Positions 14,021 through 19,777 of a DNA stretch of 19,777 nt are shown here, piece after piece (positions within the stretch are counted from its first letter, which is position 1; every line of letters starts with the position of its first letter). The stretch lies in the NCBI GenBank assembly GCA_937903155.1, contig CALCZU010000007.1, positions 1 through 19,777 on the forward strand, written 5' to 3'. The stretch comes from an uncultured Bdellovibrionales bacterium (GTDB lineage Bacteria > Bdellovibrionota > FAC87 > UBA2466). The notes under the pieces were generated by a model, which was not told the DNA's origin, made no database searches, and saw only the letters and a program-made list of their open reading frames with translations. The position numbers and the translations under genes were made by a program.

Positions 14021-14506
14021 TCTTTTCCGTTTTCGTGGCGTGTAGGGGATAAGGCCACGAGTTTCCAATTCATTCTTGTGAACATACTGGATGACTTCTT
14101 TAAATGCTTTTCCCCATTCGATGATGCGGGTGTACGGGATGGTGGACCAAAGTTTTATCTTGCTGAGCTTTGCGATTTGGCCGGAGGTGGCTCGGAGAAA
14201 GTTCTTAAAGCCTTCTTTGGTCTTTGCTTTGACACACATATGGATGTGGTTGCCGCAGATAGCGACCTTGTAGAGCTTTACGTAGAATCTTTTCGACTCT
14301 TTCTGAAGAACAGAGCGAATGGGTTGATTCTTTCTCGTAAAGGATGTGCTTCCTTTCGCGTTGTCTGAGCGAAACACAACATGCATCGCTCTCTTCACAG
14401 CAATCGGACGAGCGGTTTTTCTCTTCCCTTTACTTAAATCCCCACCATGTTCTGTGGTTTCTCTTTGATTAAATTCTTCCAAAAGTTTTAACTGCTTCAT
14501 ACTCAT
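14003..14506 (-). CDS. REP-associated Y1/HUH transposase (RAYT, TnpA-REP-like)
   Basis: Y1 transposases nick and join single-stranded DNA with one tyrosine; RAYT members act on REP repeats. The 167-aa protein appears complete. It has the HUH metal motif NHIHMCVK (His87 and His89), the N-terminal strand AMHVVFRSDNAKG, and a helix carrying the probable catalytic Tyr141 (EVIQYVHKNELE). WSTIPYTRIIEWGKAFKEV before the tyrosine is the usual family stretch. The start ATG 14506 has only a weak ribosome site. The gene sits at the centre of nested inverted repeats (inner 13969-14020/14550-14601, REP 13891-13929/14753-14790, outer 13730-13868/14821-14968). All key residues are present, so it may be active. 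Confidence 0.85.
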   Translation of the reverse strand: MSMKQLKLLEEFNQRETTEHGGDLSKGKRKTARPIAVKRAMHVVFRSDNAKGSTSFTRKNQPIRSVLQKESKRFYVKLYKVAICGNHIHMCVKAKTKEGFKNFLRATSGQIAKLSKIKLWSTIPYTRIIEWGKAFKEVIQYVHKNELETRGLIPYTPRKRKRPQVNF

Positions 14507-14549
14507 TCTTAGCTTCTAGAGTGAGTCTGATGAGACGACAAAGAGAAAT

Positions 14550-14601
14550 CCGCAAGTGAACTTCTGACTTCTATTGGTTCCTCACCGATAAGTTAATAGC
14601 T
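14550..14601 (-). repeat. Inner inverted repeat of the transposase unit, right arm
   Basis: This is the reverse-complement partner of 13969-14020. The perfect 23-nt part lies at 14550-14572 (it contains CGCAAGTGAACTTCTGACTT). It is upstream of the transposase start codon, where it could also affect transposase expression. The remaining gap 14602-14752 shows nothing I can name. Confidence 0.85.
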
Positions 14602-14752
14602 GGCTATTTGTGGCCTCTCACGATCATCGGGGCAATGTCTTTCTGTCGATTTCGCACAGCGAATTCTTTGATGAATAAATTAAACGAGAGAAGGTAGAAT
14701 TCTTCTCTCTTCCAAAATTCACAAATGAATCGTGAATCTTCCTCCGTACATC

Positions 14753-14790
14753 GAGATTGCTTCGTCGCTTCTCTCCTCGCAACGACGGGG
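14753..14790 (-). repeat. REP element, right copy
   Basis: GAGATTGCTTCGTCGCTTCT, continuing with CTCCTCGCAACGACGGGG, is the inverted partner of the left REP copy (13891-13929), with a single substitution. The two copies point toward each other with the transposase between them. Confidence 0.8.
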
Positions 14791-14820
14791 TGGTTTCGGT
14801 TTCGCCGCTACTAGAACTGA

Positions 14821-14968
14821 GGGCATAAAAATTAGAAATTGTGGGATTAAGCTGCGGCGGTCCTGGAATAGTAGATAGCAACGCTCTCATCCGCAGCGCC
14901 ATGTCGACAATCTCACGAAGAAACCTCTCTAACGAAAGAGGATCCCACAATTTTTAATTTTTATGACC
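14821..14968. repeat. Outer palindromic element, right copy
   Basis: Arms 14821-14847 and 14942-14968 are reverse complements at 25 of 27 positions, with core CATAAAAATTARAAATTGTG. An inner stem GCTGCGG/CCGCAGC (14851-14857 with 14891-14897) extends the structure. The arm core equals that of the left element. The element ends 11 nt from the 3' end of mmsA and may serve as a terminator for it. Confidence 0.75.
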
Positions 14969-14979
14969 GACCGAGGCCG

Positions 14980-16431
14980 CTACCAAATATTTGAGTCTTT
15001 ATTCCAACGTTGAATCGTCGTCTTGATATCCGTATAAAATTCAACACTGCTCGAACCGTGGGCTTTGACGTCTCCGAAGAAAGAATCTTTGCTTCCACCG
15101 AATGAGAAGAAAGACATGGGAGCCGGAACTCCGATATTAAGACCTATCATCGACGGGTCGACTTGGTAGCAAAACTCGCGGGCTGCAGCACCATTGTTCG
15201 TGAATAAGGAAGCCGTGTTTGCGAAAGAACTTGAATTGATCCACTCAATCGCTTCTTCAAGTGACTTCACTCTTGCAACGCAGACTACTGGGCCGAAAAC
15301 CTCTTCTTTCGCGATTCGCATCTCGCGATTCACCTCGGTGACCACCGTGGGGCGCAGAAAATAGCCTTTTGGTGGAACATTTTTTCTTCCATCTAAAAGA
15401 ACTTTTGCGCCTTCGTCTTCCGCCGATTGAATCAAGCCCGAGACTCTTTCGACTGCTTGCTTTGAAATCAAGGGGCCCATTTGAGATCTCGGATCACTCC
15501 CGTCTCCGACAACGACATCGCTCGCATACTGAAGCACCCGTTTCTCGACCTCGTGAAAGGCCTCGCCAACACACAAGATGACGCTTCCTGCGAGGCAGCG
15601 TTGTCCCGCGCAGCCAATAATCGATTCCAAACACGTTTTTACGGACGATTCATAGGTTGCGTCGGGGAGAACCACCATGAAATTTTTTGCACCACCCAAT
15701 GCTTGCACTCTTTTTCCATTCTGTGCTGAAAGCGAGTAAACATGCTTCGCGACTGGTGTTGAGCCCACAAATGAAATGCCATTCACGTCAGGATGCGTGC
15801 AAAGCGCGGTCACGGCATCTTTCCCCCCATGAACTAAATTTATGACGCCTTTCGGGAGCCCCGACTTCTCGATCAATTTAAAAATCGCGACTTGAGTCAA
15901 AGGGACGCGTTCGCTGGGCTTTAATACAAACGTATTTCCGGTCGCTACGGCAAACGGCCAAAACCAAAAGGGAACCATTGCGGGAAAATTGAACGGAGTG
16001 ACCGCTGCGAAAACTCCCATCGGGCGTCTGACCGAATGGCAGTCAATTCCTACCGCGATGTCTTCGAAAAATTTTCCCATTTGAAGCGTGGGGATACTGG
16101 TCGCGGTTTCGACCATCTGAATGCCTCGACGGACATCGCCTTTGGATTCGGCAAGGGTTTTTCCGTGTTCAAGTGTACAGAGTTTTACAAGCTCGTCGAA
16201 ATTTTCTTCTAAGAGAGATTTGATTTTAAATAAATACTGGATGCGATCGGGGGCTGGCGTTTTTCTCCATGCCTTAAATGCTTCTTTCGCGGCGGCGACC
16301 GCAATTGAGACTTCTTCTGAAGTGCCGAGCGGAGTTTGATCGATTCTCTCCTCCGTCGCGGGGTTGATGATATCTACCGTCACTTTTGATTTCGATTCGA
16401 CCCATTCGCCGTTAATATAATGTTGAACCAT
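14980..16431 (-). CDS. mmsA: Methylmalonate-semialdehyde dehydrogenase (CoA-acylating)
   Basis: MmsA converts methylmalonate semialdehyde (or malonate semialdehyde) with CoA and NAD+ to propionyl-CoA (or acetyl-CoA) in valine and related breakdown. From ATG 16431 (GGGAG 9 nt upstream) it is 483 aa, the family length; an in-frame upstream extension would overlap the HAD gene and lacks homology. MMSDH-specific features are GIDCHSVRRPMGVFAAVTPF (128-147), the oxyanion Asn148 in TPFNFPAM, the catalytic Cys279 in GQRCLAGSV, ALGGAKNF in place of the usual ALDH ELGGK glutamate, and GLNIGVPAPMSFFSFGGSKD with FFGDVKAHG near the end. It lies 19 nt behind the HAD gene, so co-transcription is likely. The thiolases in the window may share the pathway. 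Confidence 0.92.
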   Translation of the reverse strand: MVQHYINGEWVESKSKVTVDIINPATEERIDQTPLGTSEEVSIAVAAAKEAFKAWRKTPAPDRIQYLFKIKSLLEENFDELVKLCTLEHGKTLAESKGDVRRGIQMVETATSIPTLQMGKFFEDIAVGIDCHSVRRPMGVFAAVTPFNFPAMVPFWFWPFAVATGNTFVLKPSERVPLTQVAIFKLIEKSGLPKGVINLVHGGKDAVTALCTHPDVNGISFVGSTPVAKHVYSLSAQNGKRVQALGGAKNFMVVLPDATYESSVKTCLESIIGCAGQRCLAGSVILCVGEAFHEVEKRVLQYASDVVVGDGSDPRSQMGPLISKQAVERVSGLIQSAEDEGAKVLLDGRKNVPPKGYFLRPTVVTEVNREMRIAKEEVFGPVVCVARVKSLEEAIEWINSSSFANTASLFTNNGAAAREFCYQVDPSMIGLNIGVPAPMSFFSFGGSKDSFFGDVKAHGSSSVEFYTDIKTTIQRWNKDSNIW

Positions 16432-16450
16432 TGTTTTCTCCCTATTTTGC

Positions 16451-16909
16451 TTACTGGCTGATGATCCAGTCATACACATGGCGAACGATTCCGCCGCCGC
16501 CTTTTTCGGGGATGACTTTTTTAGCGGTTTCAAGAATTTTCGGATGGCTATCGTTTGGCGCCATCGTCATTCCCGCAATTTGATAACAATCAAAGTCATT
16601 CATATCATTTCCGATAAAGAGAACTTCGTCTTTGGTGAGATTTTTATCCGATAGAATTGCTTTAAGTCCCTGCCCTTTGTTTTCGACGCCTTGTCGGACT
16701 TCGATGCCTAATTTTTTTCCACGTGCGCTGACGACCAGGTTTTTTTCCGTGGACAATATCATTTGCTCAATCCCTAATTTTCGAATTTCGCCAATCCACC
16801 AACCGTCTGACCGATTGCACGCCACCCACTCCATTCCGTCGGCGTTGAGCCAAACGCGGTTGTCCGTTAATACGCCGTCAAAATCGTAAACAATCAATTT
16901 GGGTTTCAT
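16451..16909 (-). CDS. KdsC-like HAD phosphatase (YrbI/NeuA-C type)
   Basis: The protein is 152 aa. All HAD landmarks are present: nucleophile motif DFDGVLTDNRVW (Asp9, Asp11), LSTEKN as motif II (about 53-58), a lysine near 78 in ENKGQG, and IGNDMNDFDCY as motif IV. EKGGGGIVRHVYDWI at the end matches the KdsC/CMP-sialate-type C-terminus (usually 'GGxGAVREvcelil'). KdsC removes phosphate from KDO-8-phosphate in lipid A-core synthesis; NeuA-fused relatives act on sialic-type sugar phosphates. No kdsA/B or sugar genes are nearby, so the substrate is unassigned and no symbol is given. It is the first gene before mmsA and divergent from the 17022 thiolase. Confidence 0.8.
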   Translation of the reverse strand: MKPKLIVYDFDGVLTDNRVWLNADGMEWVACNRSDGWWIGEIRKLGIEQMILSTEKNLVVSARGKKLGIEVRQGVENKGQGLKAILSDKNLTKDEVLFIGNDMNDFDCYQIAGMTMAPNDSHPKILETAKKVIPEKGGGGIVRHVYDWIISQ

Positions 16910-17021
16910 GGGATCGTCTTACTTTGCCTGATGAAAAGAGTCACTATCGCGCTGTGTTATTCCTTTTCTTGCCTGTCGTCGAATTCCAGAATAAAAAGGA
17001 GGGACAGAAATTGGAGAAAAA

Positions 17022-18200
17022 ATGCTAAAAACCGCAGTTATCCTCTCAGCCAGTCGAACCCCCATCGGAGCTTTTTTAGGATCTTTGAAAGAACATCCAG
17101 CTCCCAAACTCGGTGCCTTTGCGATTGCAAGCGCCATGACAAAAAGTGGTTTGAAAGGCGAAGACATTGACGAAGTTCTCATGGGCTGTGTTCTCGCCGC
17201 AGGATTAGGACAAGCGCCCGCTCGACAGGCGGCCATTTTTGCAAACCTTCCCCACAGCGTCCGGTGCACGACGATCAATCGAGTCTGCGGAAGCGGATTA
17301 AAAACGGTGATGCTCGCCGCACAAGCGATTCAAACAGGTGACGCCAACGCGGTGGTTGCTGGCGGCATGGAAAACATGAGTCGAGTGCCGTATCTCATGG
17401 AGAAAATGCGCGAAGGTTATCGCCTCGGAAATGCAAAACTCATCGATAGCATGATTCACGATGGCCTTTGGGATGTGTACAACAATATCCATATGGGTGA
17501 TTGCGCTGAGCTCTGCGCTAAAGAAAAGAATTTTCCACGTGCTGAGCAAGACCGATATGCCATCCAAAGTTACGAGCGCGCTCTGAAAGCGGTTAAAGAA
17601 GGCAATTTTAAAAATGAGATCGTCGGCGTTGAAGTCACCGCCGGTAAAGAGAAAAAACTTTTTGATACCGATGAAGAACCTTTTAAAGCGAAGCTCGATA
17701 AGTTTGGCGAATTAAAGCCTGCTTTTCAAAAAGACGGGACAGTCACCGCAGCAAATGCGAGCTCTCTCAGCGATGGAGCGAGCGCTCTCGTAATTTGTGC
17801 TGATGACTTTGCGAAATCAAAAAATCTAAAACCCATTGCCCGTATCGTCGCACAAGCCTCGCATGCCCAAGCCCCTGAGTGGTTTACGACCGCGCCCGTC
17901 GAGGCCATTAAAAAATGCTTACAAAAAGCAAATCTCAAAACTGAAGAAATTGATCTTTTCGAAATCAACGAAGCTTTTTCGAATGTGGCACTCGCCGCAT
18001 CTCGCGAAGTCGGAATTCCCGAATCCAAAATGAATGTTCGAGGGGGTGCGGTTGCGCTCGGACATCCGATTGGTGCTAGCGGAGCCCGCATTTTAACTAC
18101 GCTGATTCACACTCTAAGAGATGAGAAAAAACGTTACGGCCTCGCCACACTTTGTATCGGTGGTGGCGAAGCCTCCGCATTAATTGTTGAAGCGCTTTAA
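17022..18200 (+). CDS. Acetyl-CoA C-acetyltransferase (biosynthetic-type thiolase)
   Basis: The 392-aa protein condenses two acetyl-CoA to acetoacetyl-CoA, or the reverse. Length and numbering match the classical PhaA/AtoB type exactly: nucleophile Cys89 (NRVCGSGLK), His348 (GGAVALGHPIGASGARI) and Cys378 (LCIGGGEA), plus FEINEAFS. GGMENMSRVPYL and HMGDCAELCAKE are typical of the acetoacetyl-CoA group. The start ATG 17022 has GGAG 6 nt upstream. It ends 3 nt before the convergent ferritin-like gene. The divergent promoter gap 16910-17021 has no site I can name. Together with MmsA it suggests branched-chain or ketone-body-like metabolism. Confidence 0.93.
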   Translation: MLKTAVILSASRTPIGAFLGSLKEHPAPKLGAFAIASAMTKSGLKGEDIDEVLMGCVLAAGLGQAPARQAAIFANLPHSVRCTTINRVCGSGLKTVMLAAQAIQTGDANAVVAGGMENMSRVPYLMEKMREGYRLGNAKLIDSMIHDGLWDVYNNIHMGDCAELCAKEKNFPRAEQDRYAIQSYERALKAVKEGNFKNEIVGVEVTAGKEKKLFDTDEEPFKAKLDKFGELKPAFQKDGTVTAANASSLSDGASALVICADDFAKSKNLKPIARIVAQASHAQAPEWFTTAPVEAIKKCLQKANLKTEEIDLFEINEAFSNVALAASREVGIPESKMNVRGGAVALGHPIGASGARILTTLIHTLRDEKKRYGLATLCIGGGEASALIVEAL

Positions 18201-18203
18201 AAC

Positions 18204-18653
18204 TTAGCCCTTAAAAACGCGGCACATTTTTTCGACTTCTTCGATATGCGAGGTTTCTTCTAAGATAAGACCTCGGATCATTTCATCGAGTGCAACGTCA
18301 TCTGAAACAGATTTTAGTAACTCTTTGTAAAGTCCGATGGTTTCGCGCTCGAACTGTAAGCTTTCTGTCAAAAGTTCAATCACGTTGTGATTTTTCGTTT
18401 CAGGAACCGGTTTCACTTTCACAGAAGGGTGACCGCCCAGTGCCGTAATTTTTTCTCCGACTAAGACAGCGTGCCCCATTCCTTCGTTTGCCTGATCACG
18501 GAACCACTTCGTGATGGGAATTCGATTCGGTCCAAAAATCATAAAACTGTAATGTAAGTAGCGAACCACTCCAGAAAGTTCTGCTTCTAAAATTCTATCT
18601 AACTGCTCCACAATAGAGTTCGATGGGCTTTTCGCGGCGGTTTTTTTTGCCAT
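18204..18653 (-). CDS. Ferritin-like/bacterioferritin-family protein
   Basis: The 149-aa protein is a four-helix bundle of the ferritin superfamily, likely a di-iron iron-storage or oxidase protein in the cytoplasm. Helices carry LEAELSGVVRYLHYSF (Glu25), QANEGMGHAVLVGEKI (Glu57, His61), LTESLQFERETIGLYKEL (Glu97 or Glu102/104) and LILEETSHIEEVEK (Glu132/133, His136). The second Glu-x-x-His set is regular. In the first, Glu and His are four apart (EGMGH) instead of three as in bacterioferritin. The N-terminus is lysine-rich (MAKKTAAKSP). The start ATG follows GGAGAATATTT. The gene runs convergent to the thiolase, 3 nt away. No haem-ligand methionine can be assigned with certainty. Confidence 0.8.
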   Translation of the reverse strand: MAKKTAAKSPSNSIVEQLDRILEAELSGVVRYLHYSFMIFGPNRIPITKWFRDQANEGMGHAVLVGEKITALGGHPSVKVKPVPETKNHNVIELLTESLQFERETIGLYKELLKSVSDDVALDEMIRGLILEETSHIEEVEKMCRVFKG

Positions 18654-18826
18654 AAATATTCTCCTTCAAGAATGCATAAGCCTAATGCAAAAAATCCCAT
18701 TTGTGAACTCTTGCGCAAAACTTACAACGCACAAAATCGCAATTTTCCTAACAATTTCCTAACTTTACTTTGTTGTGCCCGTCATTCAAATAGATGCTGG
18801 GAAATGGAAAACAGAAAGGGTTTGAT

Positions 18827-19558
18827 ATGAAATATGGAATGATGGTTGTCGTTGCATTATTTTTTTTAATACCTCGGGGGATAATGGCAGCTCCTGGCAC
18901 GCCGAATCCGCCGGTCGATCCGAAGTTAATTGAAGCCGAAGCGAATATGATTCGTGCAAAAAACGATGAGTTTCGTCTTCAGCTCGAAAGAATGCTCGCT
19001 GAAAGTAACGTAGCTCTCAATTTTGCAAAAGCTCATGGGGAAGAGGCTCGTGCAAGAATGATCGATGCCGTCCAAAAAATGATGATGCGAGAATTTGCAG
19101 ACATCAAAGCGCAAGAAGAACGGATTCTGAAAATCATCGAAAGTGTCAGAGCCAATCAGTTTCTGCTTCACCGTTTAAAAGCGGGGAAAACAGATCGATT
19201 GTCGTTTAGTGCCGCGATGACACTCATCGCGGGCGTTTCAGAATTTGCCACGATCAAAGCCAGCCTTTTGATTACGGTTCCGGAACTCAAATACGACGAA
19301 AATTTTGAACACAATGACAACGAAACTGGACTTGCTTACGAAATCTTGAATTTTCCGGGCGGTGACGTCCGAAAACTTCTCTTGTTCATGTTCAAATATG
19401 ATTACTCTTTAAAAGTCTTAAGCGATGCTCAATTCGCGATATTGACGCCTCTCAGCGCTATCGAAAAAGATGCGCTGGATCGGATTAAGTATTACGAACA
19501 AGAAATCATGGGCGTCCGTTCTTCTCGCATGATCGAACTTTTAAACTTTAAATTCTAA
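18827..19558 (+). CDS. Secreted helical hypothetical protein
   Basis: The start is ATG 18827, behind AAAGGG 8 nt away. An in-frame ATG at 18794 would add a charged leader that spoils the signal peptide. The 243-aa protein has a signal peptide at residues 1-21 (MKYGMMVVVALFFLIPRGIM), then a proline-rich linker (APGTPNPPVDP). A long amphipathic helix, probably a coiled coil, spans about 33-110 (IEAEANMIRAKNDEFRLQLE). Two predicted helical sections follow near 115-150 and 175-243, with no cysteine. I do not recognise a family. The next gene starts 28 nt downstream on the same strand and is also secreted. Confidence 0.75.
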   Translation: MKYGMMVVVALFFLIPRGIMAAPGTPNPPVDPKLIEAEANMIRAKNDEFRLQLERMLAESNVALNFAKAHGEEARARMIDAVQKMMMREFADIKAQEERILKIIESVRANQFLLHRLKAGKTDRLSFSAAMTLIAGVSEFATIKASLLITVPELKYDENFEHNDNETGLAYEILNFPGGDVRKLLLFMFKYDYSLKVLSDAQFAILTPLSAIEKDALDRIKYYEQEIMGVRSSRMIELLNFKF

Positions 19559-19586
19559 TGAAGTCTTCACCGAAAGGGATATTAAA

Positions 19587-19777
19587 ATGAAACTCTTAAA
19601 ATCATTCAGTATCAGTGCAGTCTGTCTTAGTTTTTTAATCTCCAACGTGACGACAGCCGATATCGTCAAAGAAAAAATCCTGGATTGGAAAGATCCGGTG
19701 ACGGGTTATTCCTATATTTTCTTACAAAACGCGCGAACGTATCCCAATGCGCAAGCCGCCTGTGGCAATCGAGGATG
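19587..19777 (+). CDS. Secreted protein, N-terminal part (cut by window end)
   Basis: The frame opens at ATG 19587, about 7 nt after AAAGGG, and is open to the window edge (63 codons plus two bases). Residues 1-24 (MKLLKSFSISAVCLSFLISN then VTTA) are a signal peptide. The mature start DIVKEKILDWKDPVTGYSYI is followed by FLQNARTYPNAQAACGNRG. That last stretch faintly recalls the 'W.eA...C...Gg' helix of C-type-lectin-like folds, but too little is visible to call it. It is probably in an operon with the 18827 gene. Confidence 0.6.
   Translation, partial: MKLLKSFSISAVCLSFLISNVTTADIVKEKILDWKDPVTGYSYIFLQNARTYPNAQAACGNRG

Noticed and set aside
14015..14368. 117-codon plus-strand open frame opposite the transposase
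   Set aside because: It is antisense to a clear Y1 transposase with the HUH and tyrosine motifs.
14624..14950. 108-codon minus-strand open frame between the transposase and mmsA
   Set aside because: It spans a REP copy and an outer palindrome, and has no ribosome site or recognisable protein.
16451..16909. Assignment as kdsC
   Set aside because: Motifs fit the family, but no KDO or sialic pathway gene is nearby and the protein is shorter than typical KdsC; the substrate is not supported.
17726..18091. 121-codon minus-strand open frame inside the thiolase
   Set aside because: It is antisense to a thiolase with exact catalytic spacing; the frame is a codon-bias shadow.

Overview
The window is a chromosomal stretch of a Gram-negative bacterium. 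It carries an LptD outer-membrane lipopolysaccharide translocon, several Sec signal peptides and an outer-membrane barrel. Three features fit the Bdellovibrionota or a nearby lineage: many secreted orphan proteins, a REP-associated Y1 transposase of the 'MKQLKLL' type, and an HNH-nuclease-type N-terminal module. That placement is inference from gene style; no rRNA or marker gene is present to prove it.

Layout. 1-611 (-) is the N-terminal part of a protein resembling HNH-endonuclease-family proteins, behind a promoter flanked by an inverted operator-like pair. 612-1038 holds that promoter, a REP-like repeat and a perfect 16-nt palindrome. 1039-5253 is a block of orphan secreted proteins (1039 +, LolA-like 2807 -, 3771 -, 4513 +) plus a small protein with a degenerate Fic-like segment (2322 -). 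An 80-nt near-perfect hairpin lies between the divergent pair at 3771 and 4513. 5446-7513 (+) is ihfA, behind a good sigma70 promoter, followed by a TPR-like/beta-barrel outer-membrane protein.

7586-12845 (-) reads as one four-gene operon: thiolase, lptD, an RsmI-like methyltransferase and a patatin phospholipase, with stop/start overlaps at the first two joints. This links lipid and envelope functions. Divergent from it is a PilZ-like protein (12981-13721 +).

The most distinctive region is 13730-14968. A Y1/HUH (REP-associated) transposase gene sits inside three shells of inverted repeats: 52-nt inner repeats that overlap the gene's 3' end, an inverted pair of REP sequences differing at one base, and two outer palindromic elements sharing a common A/T-rich arm. 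14980-18200 holds acyl-CoA metabolism (mmsA and a thiolase with the canonical C89/H348/C378 set) and a KdsC-like HAD phosphatase. A ferritin-like protein (18204 -) and two more secreted orphans (18827 + and a gene cut by the window end at 19587 +) complete it. I see no tRNA, rRNA or CRISPR array.
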